Assembly (NCBI RefSeq): GCF_030929505.1
Contig: NZ_JAVFVV010000023.1
Location: forward strand, 1 to 55,167
Reading direction: 5' to 3'
Origin: Mesorhizobium sp. LHD-90
GTDB lineage: Bacteria; Pseudomonadota; Alphaproteobacteria; Rhizobiales; Rhizobiaceae
Length of the DNA stretch: 55,167 nt
Each line of letters opens with the position of its first letter. Within the stretch, counting starts at the first letter, position 1. The notes beneath the pieces were generated by a model. That model ran no database searches, had not been told where the DNA came from, and worked only from the letters and a program-made list of their open reading frames with translations. The position numbers and the translations under genes were made by a program. Shown in pieces: positions 16,954-24,974 of this stretch.

Positions 16954-17760
16954 TCACAACGTCTCGACATTGCCGTCGACGCCGAGCGACTGGCCGGAAA
17001 TGTTGAAGCCGGCATCCGACAGCAGGAAGGCGACTGTCGCCGCTACGTCGTAGGGGCTGGTCATGCGCCGCAGCGAGATGTTCTGCAGGTAGCGGCCGGT
17101 CATCTCCTCGTGGCTGATGCCGATCTGCTTTGCGCGCGCCGAGATGACGTTCTCGATGCGCGGCCCCTCGATGATGCCGGGCAGGATGGCGTTGACACGG
17201 ATGCCATGCGGGCCGAGCTCCTTGGCAAGACTCTGGGTGAAGCCGATGACGCCGAACTTCGCCGCCGAATATGGGGTGCGGAAGGCGTAGCCGTGGCGGC
17301 CGGCGGCCGACGACATGGAGACGATCGAGCCGCCGCCCGCCGCCTTGAGCAGTGGCACGGCGCGCCGCGCGCACAGGAACTGGCCGGTGAGGCCGATGTC
17401 GAGGCAGCGGCGCCAGTCGTCCGGCGAGATCTCGTCGACCCCGCCGGTCGGCCCGGCTATGCCGGCATTGTTGATCAGCGCGTCGAGCTCACCGAACGTC
17501 GCTTTCACGGTCTCGAACAGGCGGTCGACGTCGGCCTCGCTGGAGACGTCGGCCTTGACTGCGGCTTCGACCCTGACCTTGTCGCCGACGGAGGCCAGCG
17601 CCTCGTCAGACACGTCGCAGACGACCAGCCGCGCGCCGAGCTTCGCCAGCGTGTCGGCGATCGCCAGGCCGATGCCGCCGGCGCCGGCGGTGATCACCAC
17701 CCGCTGGCCCTTCAGGCCGCTCAGAAAATCCTCGGCCGAGTTCGGCGCATGTGAACTCAT
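16954..17760 (-). CDS. SDR family oxidoreductase, copy 1
   Basis: A 268-residue classical short-chain dehydrogenase. The cofactor motif is TAGAGGIG (about 24-31), with Asp in VVCDVSD pointing to NAD(H); NNAG, catalytic Ser in SMSSAAG, and YSAAK supply the catalytic Tyr and Lys. The C-terminus ISGQSLGVDGNVETL is standard. I chose the ATG at 17760 (MSSHAPNS), 13 bases after the fused-permease stop; an in-frame upstream extension overlaps the permease and is unlikely. In this operon it probably oxidises a sugar or sugar-acid hydroxyl before or after lactone opening. Confidence 0.9.
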   Translation of the reverse strand: MSSHAPNSAEDFLSGLKGQRVVITAGAGGIGLAIADTLAKLGARLVVCDVSDEALASVGDKVRVEAAVKADVSSEADVDRLFETVKATFGELDALINNAGIAGPTGGVDEISPDDWRRCLDIGLTGQFLCARRAVPLLKAAGGGSIVSMSSAAGRHGYAFRTPYSAAKFGVIGFTQSLAKELGPHGIRVNAILPGIIEGPRIENVISARAKQIGISHEEMTGRYLQNISLRRMTSPYDVAATVAFLLSDAGFNISGQSLGVDGNVETL

Positions 17761-17773
17761 GACGTTCCTTCCT

Positions 17774-19849
17774 TCAATGCTGGCGCCGTTCGCGCAGCGC
17801 CATGACGGCACCGAGAACGACCAGACCGTAGAGAATTGCCCGCGTTGCATAAGGCAGCGTCGTGCCGGCGAGCAGCATCTGCAGCGCAGTGAGCAGCAGC
17901 ACGCCGCCCAGCATGCCGAGATAGTGGCCGCGCCCGCCGGTGATCAGCGCGCCGCCGACAACCACGACCGCGATGGACGGGAGCAGATAGTCGTCGCCCA
18001 TGCCGAGGCTGGCCTGACCGGAGAAGCCGGTGAGCATGATGCCCACCAGCGCGGCGCAGACGGCGGATAGTACGTAGACGAGGATCAGCGTCTTCTCGAC
18101 GGCGATGCCGGAAAGCTGCGCGGCGCGGACGCCGTTGCCGATGCCGTAGACGCGGCGGCCGAAGGCGGTGCGGCCGAGCAACATGACGGCGGCGGCGGCG
18201 AAGGCGACCAGGAAAAACACCACCGGGGTGATGCCAAGAATCCGGCCGGTCATGAACCAGCGTAGCATCGGCGAGGAGAAGCCGGCCGGCGTGCCCTGCG
18301 AGTAGAGCAGGGCGAAACCTTGAAGGATGCCGTTGGTGGCGAGCGTCATGACGATCGGCGAGATGCCGAGATAGGCGATGCCGACCCCGTTGGCGAAGCC
18401 GATCGCCACCGCCATCAGCAGCACGGTGGGCAGCGCATAGAGGAGGGCTGCGTCCGAACCGTTGACCATGCCGGCGAGGATGATGCCGGAAATGCCGATG
18501 GTCCAGGGCACGGAGAGGTCGAGCCCACCGGTGAGGATCACCGTGCCCTGGCCGAGCGCCAGGATGGCGAGGAAGGAGGACAGGACCAGCAGTGAGTTCC
18601 AGTAGCCGGGATTGAAGATGGCGCGCCCCAGCCAGAACTGGGTGACAACGACCACCACCAGCAGGCACAGATAGGCCGGCAGCGCATAGCGCAGCGTCTC
18701 GGCGTGGCGGATGTGGAAGGGCGGCCGCACCGCCGCTGCCTTCGTCTCGCGCGCCGGAGCGGCGATGCGCAGCCGCCGGTCGGCGCGGTCGAGCTGCGAC
18801 GGCAGCATGCCGGCGCGCCAGGCGGCGAAGCGGGCCTTTGCGGCGCGAAGCTGCTGGGCGAGCACCGAGCCATGCGAGATCGAGCCGGCCAGTACGGCGA
18901 GGATCAGGATCGCGCCCTCGGCGATGGTCGAATAATAGGCCGAGACGTTCAGCACCAGCAGGATGTTGACGACCATCATCAGGATGTAGGCGCCGAAGAC
19001 AGTGCCGACGGGCCCGCCCTGGCCGCCGCCGAGCCTTGTGCCGCCAACCACCACCGCCGCGAACATGGAGAGCAGTAGCGGATTGCCGACCAGCGGGTCA
19101 CCGCTGCCGGTCTGGGCGCTGATGAAGACGCCGGCCACCCCGTAGCAGCCGCCGGCGATGACGTAGACGAGGAATTTGGTCAGTACGACGTTGACGCCGA
19201 CGGCCGCAGCCGAATCCGCGTCGCTGCCGATCGCATAGAGCGCGGTGCCGAAGCGTGTGCCCTTCAGCCACAGCCACAACAGCAGCACGACGCCGATGAC
19301 CACCAGCGGCATCGGCAGCCAGCCGGGGATAGCGTCGCCGAGATAGAAGGCGCCGAGATCGGGCGACACGCCGCCGCCGGGCTTGTCCATGACCAGCAGG
19401 GTGACGCCCTGCAGGATGAACATGGTCGACAGCGTCACCACGATGGGCTGCATGCGGAGCACGGCGATGAAGAAGCCGTTGAAGGCGCCGACGGCAGCGC
19501 CGATGCCGATGCCGGCAAGCGTCCACAGGGCCACGCTGGCAGGCGCCATCGGGTCCATGCTGGAGGCGAGCACCACGTTGACCAGCGAGATGACCGCGCC
19601 GGCGGACAAGTCGAAGCCGCCCGACAGGATGACGATGGTCTGGCCGATCGCGGCGATCGCCGAGGTGGCGCCGCCTGACGACAGGAAGGAGATGTCGAAA
19701 TAGGTGAGCGGCCCGGCGCTGACCCAGTCGACGATGAACAGCAGGATCGCGAAGACGGCCGCCGCGATCAGCGCGCCGCGGTTTTTTGCCAGCGCGCGGC
19801 GCAGCCCGAGACTGCCTGAGACGGAGGAGGGCAGGGCGGTCTCCGTCAT
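17774..19849 (-). CDS. Fused tandem CUT2 ABC permease (RbsC-RbsC)
   Basis: A 691-residue protein that is two complete RbsC-like permeases in one chain. The first half carries LSGGFDLSAGAVISL (about 75-89), the second LTGGLDLSVPWTIGI (about 439-453), each the substrate-path hallmark of CUT2 permeases, and each has its own ATPase-contact loop (IGSDADSAAAVGV; IGNGVRAAQLSGI). A basic, probably cytoplasmic linker of about 60 residues (roughly 330-390, rich in Arg and Ala) joins them. CUT2 permeases are usually single and homodimeric, so this is a built-in heterodimer that lets the halves specialise. The start overlaps the ATPase stop (ATGA). I see no frameshift; the frame is continuous. Confidence 0.9.
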   Translation of the reverse strand: MTETALPSSVSGSLGLRRALAKNRGALIAAAVFAILLFIVDWVSAGPLTYFDISFLSSGGATSAIAAIGQTIVILSGGFDLSAGAVISLVNVVLASSMDPMAPASVALWTLAGIGIGAAVGAFNGFFIAVLRMQPIVVTLSTMFILQGVTLLVMDKPGGGVSPDLGAFYLGDAIPGWLPMPLVVIGVVLLLWLWLKGTRFGTALYAIGSDADSAAAVGVNVVLTKFLVYVIAGGCYGVAGVFISAQTGSGDPLVGNPLLLSMFAAVVVGGTRLGGGQGGPVGTVFGAYILMMVVNILLVLNVSAYYSTIAEGAILILAVLAGSISHGSVLAQQLRAAKARFAAWRAGMLPSQLDRADRRLRIAAPARETKAAAVRPPFHIRHAETLRYALPAYLCLLVVVVVTQFWLGRAIFNPGYWNSLLVLSSFLAILALGQGTVILTGGLDLSVPWTIGISGIILAGMVNGSDAALLYALPTVLLMAVAIGFANGVGIAYLGISPIVMTLATNGILQGFALLYSQGTPAGFSSPMLRWFMTGRILGITPVVFFLVAFAAAAVMLLGRTAFGRRVYGIGNGVRAAQLSGIAVEKTLILVYVLSAVCAALVGIMLTGFSGQASLGMGDDYLLPSIAVVVVGGALITGGRGHYLGMLGGVLLLTALQMLLAGTTLPYATRAILYGLVVLGAVMALRERRQH

Positions 19850-21387
19850 GCCGCCACCGCTTCCCGGACGGGATCGTGGCCGAGCGCCGGGCGCATGATC
19901 GCCGGCTCGGTGATGGCATCGCCCTCGAGCTCCGCCGCGATGCGCCCGTCATAGAGGACCAGCACCCGGTCGGAGAGGTGCACCAGCTCCGGGATTTCCG
20001 TCGAATGCAGCAGGATCGAGCCGCCCGCCGCCACGTAGTTGCGCATCATCACGTAAAGCTCGTGCTTGGTGCCGACGTCGATGCCACGCGTCGGATCGAA
20101 GAGGAGGAGGATGCGGCTCTGCGCGACCAGCCATTTGGCGATGGCGATCTTCTGCTGGTTGCCGCCGGAAAAGGCGCCCGCCCGCGTCCACAGGGCGCGG
20201 CGGTCGACCTCGACGGTGGAGAAGGCAGCTTCGACCGCCTGCGTCTCGGCCGGTCCGTCGATTAGGCCGAAGCGGGTGAAGCGCGACACCACCGGCAGCG
20301 TGGCGTTCTGGCGCCCCGACAGCTTCAGGAACAGGCCTTCCGACTTGCGGTCCTCCGGTACCAGACCGATCGCCATGTTCGGTCGCAGCGCTTCGGCGGG
20401 CGAGGCGAGCCAGACTTTTCGGCCGTCGACCATGACGCTGCCGCGCTCGATCTCGGCCATGCCGAAGCAGGCGAGGAACAAATCCTGCTGGCCCATGCCC
20501 TGCAGGCCGGCCACGCCGAGAATCTCGCCTTTGCGCAGGTCGAAGGAGGCGCCGTCGAGCTTTCGGCCGACCTTGAGGTCGCGCACGCCGAGCACCGGCG
20601 GGCCGAAGGCCTGGGTGCTGTCCGGTTTCGGCGGAAAGGTCTGTTCGATCGAGCGGCCGATGATCTTTTCGATCACCTCGGCGTCCGAAATGGCATTCGC
20701 CGGCGCCGTCACGATATGGCGGCCGTTGCGCAAGATGGTGAGCGTGTCGCAGAAGGCGCGTACCTCGCGCATGCGGTGGGTGATGAAGACGATGGTCGTG
20801 CCCGCCGCCTTCAGCCGGGCGATGATGTCGCCCAGCCAGTCGACGTCGCGGCCCGCAAGCGTTGAGGTAGGCTCGTCGAGCAGCAGGATTCTTGGCTTGC
20901 GGTAGACGGCGCGGGCGATCTCGATTTTTTGGCGGACCGACAGTTCGAGCGTGCTCACTTCCGCGTCGAGATCGACGGAAAAGCCGAGGTCCTCGATGTG
21001 ACGCTGCACGGATTTGCGTGCGGCGGCCCGGCGGACGAGGCCGGTAATACCCATCGGCGCATAGGGCAATAGCATGTTGTCGAGCACCGAGAGGTCGCGC
21101 ACCAGGGTCATTTCCTGGAAGGCTGTCTGGATGCCGTGGGCATGGGCGGAGCGCGGCGAGGTGAGCGACGCATCCTTGCCGAAAATGCGGACATGCCCGT
21201 CGCTCGGCCGCATCAGTCCCGACAGCAGCTTGACCAGCGTCGACTTGCCGGCGCCGTTCTCGCCGAGCAGGGCATGAACGCTGCCCTCGGCGATCGGAAA
21301 CGACACGCCGTCGAGCGCGACCGTCGGGCCGAACGCCTTGCGGATGCCGTCGATCTCGACCGCCGGAATCTTTTTGTCACTCGTCAT
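19846..21387 (-). CDS. CUT2-type sugar ABC transporter ATP-binding protein, double domain (RbsA-like)
   Basis: A 513-residue ATPase with two nucleotide-binding domains. Domain 1 has an intact Walker A (GENGAGKST), Walker B (ILLLDEPTST) and ITHR switch, but its signature is LSVRQ instead of LSGGQ. Domain 2 has the usual degenerate P-loop (GLQGMGQQDL), signature FSGGNQQK, and a Walker B of LLLFDPTRG in place of LLLDEPTRG, so the metal-binding Asp is Phe and the catalytic Glu is Asp. As in other RbsA proteins only one composite site is likely to hydrolyse ATP. It pairs naturally with the fused permease: asymmetric ATPase with asymmetric membrane part. Confidence 0.93.
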   Translation of the reverse strand: MTSDKKIPAVEIDGIRKAFGPTVALDGVSFPIAEGSVHALLGENGAGKSTLVKLLSGLMRPSDGHVRIFGKDASLTSPRSAHAHGIQTAFQEMTLVRDLSVLDNMLLPYAPMGITGLVRRAAARKSVQRHIEDLGFSVDLDAEVSTLELSVRQKIEIARAVYRKPRILLLDEPTSTLAGRDVDWLGDIIARLKAAGTTIVFITHRMREVRAFCDTLTILRNGRHIVTAPANAISDAEVIEKIIGRSIEQTFPPKPDSTQAFGPPVLGVRDLKVGRKLDGASFDLRKGEILGVAGLQGMGQQDLFLACFGMAEIERGSVMVDGRKVWLASPAEALRPNMAIGLVPEDRKSEGLFLKLSGRQNATLPVVSRFTRFGLIDGPAETQAVEAAFSTVEVDRRALWTRAGAFSGGNQQKIAIAKWLVAQSRILLLFDPTRGIDVGTKHELYVMMRNYVAAGGSILLHSTEIPELVHLSDRVLVLYDGRIAAELEGDAITEPAIMRPALGHDPVREAVAA

Positions 21388-21417
21388 TGCATCGGCTGCC
21401 GCGATTCGATCGGGTTC

Positions 21418-21449
21418 GACGAGGCGCGGCCGAACGGCCGCGCCTCGTC
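21418..21449 (-). terminator. Strong intercistronic hairpin after the binding-protein gene
   Basis: GACGAGGCGCGGCC (21418-21431) pairs perfectly with its complement at 21436-21449 around a four-base loop. It lies between the binding-protein stop and the ATPase start and lacks a T-run. Such hairpins usually protect the 3' end of the binding-protein message or partly terminate transcription, raising binding protein over transporter. Confidence 0.7.
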
Positions 21450-21466
21450 ATGACTGCCTTGGGGGC

Positions 21467-22597
21467 TCAGTCTTCGGGTTGGCCGACGAGCGCGGCGTTG
21501 AGGCCGATCTCGGGGGTCTGGTCCGAGAAGATCGAGGCGAACCAGCCGGGATTGCTGACCAGCGCCGGCTTGAAGGCGTTGCAGCCCGCCTTCATCTCTT
21601 CCCAGGTGCCTTCCTCGCAGAGCTTGATCGTTTCGTTGGTGACGACCGGCAGCGGCAGGATGGTGTTCTTCGGTACATCCTTGCCTTCCAGCGCCGCGAC
21701 GGCGAGCTTGAGGGCCAGCGCGCCGGAATAGGGCGGCGAAGCGTAGGAGATGCGCGGCGCGCCGAGCGGTGCATAGGGCGAGGCGGCGCCTTCGACCTCG
21801 GTGCTTTCCGGCAGCATCTGGATGCGACCGCCATTGGAGCCTTCGCCGGCGCAGGGCAGCAGTTCGCTGGTCTTCTTGCCGGCCTCGAGCTGCATGGAAT
21901 TGGCGGTGAAGCAGCCAACCTGCGTCCACAAGCCGTCGATGTCGTCCCATGAGCGGGTGCCGAGAATCTTCGACAGCTCGGTGCGCGCCACCGCCTGGCT
22001 CCACATGCCGACCGCCTCGGCGACGATCTTGATGTCGGGGTGTTTTGCAAACACCTCCTTCGCCGCCTTGGTGCGCAGGTCGTCCACGGACGTGCCGGGC
22101 ACGCCGGTGATGGCGACGATCTCGCCCTTGCCACCCAGCTTCTGCACCAGCCACTCAGCCGTCACCCGACCTGCCTCTTCCTGGTCGATATGGACGTTGT
22201 AGGCGCAGGGCTCGGTGATCTCGGCGTCGTAGGCGAACACTTTTACGCCCTTGTCGCAGGCGTTCTTGACGACCTGGTTCAGTGCCGTCGGCGAGATCGG
22301 GAAGATGACGATCGCTTCGGCGCCGGCCTGCACCATGGCATTGATCTGCTGGATCTGGCGCTGCGCGTTTGGCCCCGCCACCTGGACCTGCAGGTCCACC
22401 TTGTCGGCCAGGCTGGGATGCGCCGCCATGGCCTTCACCATGTTGGCCGCCTCGGCCTGCCAGTCATTGCCGATGAAACTCATGCTCAGGAAGATCTTGT
22501 GCTTTTCCTGAGCGTCTGCTGCCGAGGCGAGGCAAAGCGCGCTCGCAGCCATTCCGGCCAGCAGCCCGAGCTGCCGGACGCGTGATCCGATACCCAT
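21467..22597 (-). CDS. CUT2-type periplasmic substrate-binding protein
   Basis: A 376-residue precursor. The signal peptide starts MGIGSRVRQLGLLAG and is probably cut after ADA before QEKHK (about residue 29). The mature domain is of the Peripla_BP_4 type (QIQQINAMVQAGAEAIVIFP, ITGVPGTSVDDLRTKA) but is longer than ribose-binding proteins and carries several Cys (EPCAYN, VGCFTAN, LPCAGEG, LCEEG, AGCNAF), which could form disulfides in the periplasm. I chose the ATG at 22597, seven bases after GGAGGA, over an in-frame upstream start. First gene of the operon that runs to the SMP-30 pair. Confidence 0.92.
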   Translation of the reverse strand: MGIGSRVRQLGLLAGMAASALCLASAADAQEKHKIFLSMSFIGNDWQAEAANMVKAMAAHPSLADKVDLQVQVAGPNAQRQIQQINAMVQAGAEAIVIFPISPTALNQVVKNACDKGVKVFAYDAEITEPCAYNVHIDQEEAGRVTAEWLVQKLGGKGEIVAITGVPGTSVDDLRTKAAKEVFAKHPDIKIVAEAVGMWSQAVARTELSKILGTRSWDDIDGLWTQVGCFTANSMQLEAGKKTSELLPCAGEGSNGGRIQMLPESTEVEGAASPYAPLGAPRISYASPPYSGALALKLAVAALEGKDVPKNTILPLPVVTNETIKLCEEGTWEEMKAGCNAFKPALVSNPGWFASIFSDQTPEIGLNAALVGQPED

Positions 22598-22682
22598 AGA
22601 AGTCCTCCACCCTTGTTCCGGATGAATCCGCAGCCTGCTTGCAAGCCGGCTTGCCATCCAACGGCACGAAAGCTAGCATGAT

Positions 22683-22697
22683 TTGATCAAAGATCAA
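22683..22697. promoter_or_regulatory. Inverted repeat, probable GntR operator
   Basis: TTGATC-AAA-GATCAA is a perfect 6-3-6 inverted repeat in the 189-base divergent region between the binding-protein gene (minus) and the GntR gene (plus). FCD-type GntR regulators usually bind short A/T-flanked palindromes of this size next to their own gene, so control of both directions is likely. I could not assign clear -35/-10 boxes. Confidence 0.7.
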
Positions 22698-22786
22698 TGA
22701 TAGAAAGCTGGTGACCGCAATTTTCTCGGGCTTGACGTGCCCCCACGGGCTTGCAATGCCGGAGCGGGAGCAGGCGGCAGGGATTC

Positions 22787-23464
22787 ATGGCAGGCGCTGA
22801 CTTCAAGAGACATGGGTTCGACGTGGCCCCGCTGTCGCGGGACACGCTTCAGGACCGCGTGTTCGACAACATCACCGAGTTGATCCTCGACGGCAGCCTG
22901 GTGCCCGGCGAGATGGTGACGGTTCAAAGTCTTGCCGATGCTTTCGGCGTCAGCCCGATGCCCGTCCGCGAGGCGCTGCGCCGACTCACCGCCGCCAACG
23001 CGCTCACCGTCGTCTCAGGTCGCTCGATCGGCATTCCGAAGCTCAGCCGGGCGCGTCTCACCGACCTGCGCAATGTGCGCTTCGAGATCGAGGCGATCGC
23101 CGCCGCCTGGGCGGCGGAACGCCGTAGCGACGCCGATATCGAGGTTTGCGCAAAACAATTCGACAGGCTGGAAGCGGCAAATGCCGAAGGTAACGTCAAG
23201 GCCTATCTGCGCGCCAACTACGCCTTTCACTTCGGCATCTATCGCGCGGCCGGCTCCGACAATTTGCTCAAGATCATCGAGAATCTGTGGCTGCAGATCA
23301 GCCCCTACTTCAACATGCTGCACGGTTCCGGCAATTATTCCACCGCCAATACGCACCACAAGGAGATGCTGGAGGCGCTTCGGAAACGGAATACGTCGGC
23401 TATCAGCCGGGCCGTGCGGGCCGACATCGACGCAGCCTACCATGTCCTGAACGGACTGTTGTAG
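22787..23464 (+). CDS. GntR family regulator, FadR/FCD subgroup
   Basis: A 225-residue regulator with an N-terminal winged helix (DRVFDNITELILDGSLVPGEMV, about 19-40; then VSPMPVREALRRL, the recognition helix, about 58-70) and a helical FCD effector domain with the usual metal-binding His residues (AFHFGIYRA; THHKEML). FCD regulators respond to organic acids or sugar acids. I chose the ATG at 22787, six bases after AGGG; an upstream in-frame ATG lacks a ribosome binding site. It is divergent from the transporter-lactonase-BKACE operon, which it most likely represses. Confidence 0.92.
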   Translation: MAGADFKRHGFDVAPLSRDTLQDRVFDNITELILDGSLVPGEMVTVQSLADAFGVSPMPVREALRRLTAANALTVVSGRSIGIPKLSRARLTDLRNVRFEIEAIAAAWAAERRSDADIEVCAKQFDRLEAANAEGNVKAYLRANYAFHFGIYRAAGSDNLLKIIENLWLQISPYFNMLHGSGNYSTANTHHKEMLEALRKRNTSAISRAVRADIDAAYHVLNGLL

Positions 23465-23496
23465 AACTTGCCGGTTATAGATGGGGCGGGTCGGCC

Positions 23497-24237
23497 CTAT
23501 GTCAGCCCGCCATCGGCGAGGATTGTGCGGCCGGTGATCCAGCGGGCGTCGTCCGAGGCGAGGAAGGCGACGATGCCGGCGATGTCGTCCGGCTGGCCGA
23601 TACGGCCGAGCGGTGTCATCGTGCGAATCTGCTCGCCGCGTTCGGCGATGATCTTTGTCGTCATGTCCGTCTCGATCACGCCGGGCGCGACCGCGTTGAT
23701 GGTGATGCCCTGCGGGCCGAGTTCCCGCGCAAAACCATGGACCATCGCCGAGACAGCGGCCTTGGAGGCGGCGTAGACCGTGCTGGTCGGGATCGGGCTG
23801 TAGGCGAGCCGCGACGAGACATGGACGATCCGGCCGCCCTCCCGCATCACGGCTGCGACTGCCTTGGTGAGCATGATCGCGCCGAGCACATTGGTGTCGA
23901 ACATCTGCCGGACAAAGTTCTCGTCTACCGATGCCAGCGGCCGGTAGGGACCGATGCCAGCCGTGTTCACCAGCACGTCCAGGCGGCCGAACCGCGCCAC
24001 CGTCTGCTCGACCATTTTGGCCGCGTCGCCGTCGCGGCCAATGTCGCCCTGCACGGCGATGGCGCGGCCGCCGGCGGTTTCGATCTCCCGAGCCAAGGCC
24101 TCGGCTTCACTCGATGCCGCGCGATAGCCGATGGCCACGGCGGCGCCGTCCGCCGCCAGACGTCGGGCTACGGCCGCACCGATGCCGCGCGACCCGCCGG
24201 CTACCAGCGCCACCCGCGCGCCATTGCTTTCGGCCAT
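23497..24237 (-). CDS. SDR family oxidoreductase, copy 2
   Basis: A 246-residue classical short-chain dehydrogenase (FabG-like). Cofactor motif GGSRGIG with following Arg (GYRAASS) suggests NADP(H); NTAG, HVSSRLAY, the Tyr-Lys motif YAASK and the C-terminal ITGRTILADGG are all present. It ends 32 bases from the GntR stop (convergent) and starts ten bases after the quinone-reductase-like gene, so it closes the operon beginning at the TRAP transporter. Likely oxidises or reduces a carbonyl intermediate of that pathway. Confidence 0.9.
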   Translation of the reverse strand: MAESNGARVALVAGGSRGIGAAVARRLAADGAAVAIGYRAASSEAEALAREIETAGGRAIAVQGDIGRDGDAAKMVEQTVARFGRLDVLVNTAGIGPYRPLASVDENFVRQMFDTNVLGAIMLTKAVAAVMREGGRIVHVSSRLAYSPIPTSTVYAASKAAVSAMVHGFARELGPQGITINAVAPGVIETDMTTKIIAERGEQIRTMTPLGRIGQPDDIAGIVAFLASDDARWITGRTILADGGLT

Positions 24238-24247
24238 GCTTCGTCTC

Positions 24248-24967
24248 CTAGCGTTGCTGTTTCCAGGCGCCGTCGGGCACGAGGTCGAGCGGGGTTTCGA
24301 TCCGCAGGCCGCGGTCGACCGGCTTCGATGCCGCCGCGAGCACGTGTTTTTCCAGCTCGTCGAGATAGGCCGCGCGGCCTGCGTCGTCGGTGCGCGGCGC
24401 CCCGTAGGCGACGAAGGGCGGCTCCAGTTCGTAGCCCATATATTCGAGCCCAAGATGCTGGATCTGCCAGAGAACCTGCCGTTCGAGCTCCCCATAGGGC
24501 GCCCCGACGCCGAAGCGGGCCAGCGTGCCGCCCGATGTCATCGACACCATCGCCCGGCGCCCGCGAAACACGCCGGTGTCGAAGCGCAGGCCGTCGGCAT
24601 AACCGAAGCCGTAGGCGAAGACGCGCTCGCCCCATCCCTTGACGATGGCCGGAGCGCCGCCCCACCAGAGCGGGAACTGCATGACGACGAGATCGGCATC
24701 GGCGACACGCTGCTGCTCGCGCGCCACGTCGGGGGCGAAGCTGGCGTGCCGCGACGCATGCGCCTGCTCTGTCTGGTAGTGAAAAACGTCCGGATCGGCG
24801 ACGCTCAGAAAATCGTGCCGGCCGGCGACCGGGTTAAAACCTTCCCGGTAGAGATCGGAGACGACCACGTTGTGGCCAGCCTCGGTCAAAACCGCGCGCG
24901 CGCGTTCGCACATGGCGGCGTTGAAGGAGGCTGGCTCGGGATGGGCGTAGACGATGAGGACGTTCAT
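24248..24967 (-). CDS. NAD(P)H dehydrogenase (quinone) family flavoprotein
   Basis: A 239-residue flavodoxin-fold protein of the NQO1/MdaB group. LIVYAHPEPASFNAA at the N-terminus binds the FMN/FAD phosphate, and FPLWWGGAPAIVKGW (about 97-111) is the family signature. It probably does two-electron reduction of quinones or other electrophiles, protecting against reactive carbonyl intermediates, though a direct catabolic step cannot be excluded. It lies seven bases after the second BKACE gene. Confidence 0.9.
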   Translation of the reverse strand: MNVLIVYAHPEPASFNAAMCERARAVLTEAGHNVVVSDLYREGFNPVAGRHDFLSVADPDVFHYQTEQAHASRHASFAPDVAREQQRVADADLVVMQFPLWWGGAPAIVKGWGERVFAYGFGYADGLRFDTGVFRGRRAMVSMTSGGTLARFGVGAPYGELERQVLWQIQHLGLEYMGYELEPPFVAYGAPRTDDAGRAAYLDELEKHVLAAASKPVDRGLRIETPLDLVPDGAWKQQR

Positions 24968-24974
24968 GCAAGCC

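Noticed and set aside
17774-19849. Suspected assembly or frameshift artefact joining two permeases
   Set aside because: The frame is continuous with a plausible basic linker and no internal ribosome binding site and start at the expected second-gene position; kept as a real fusion.
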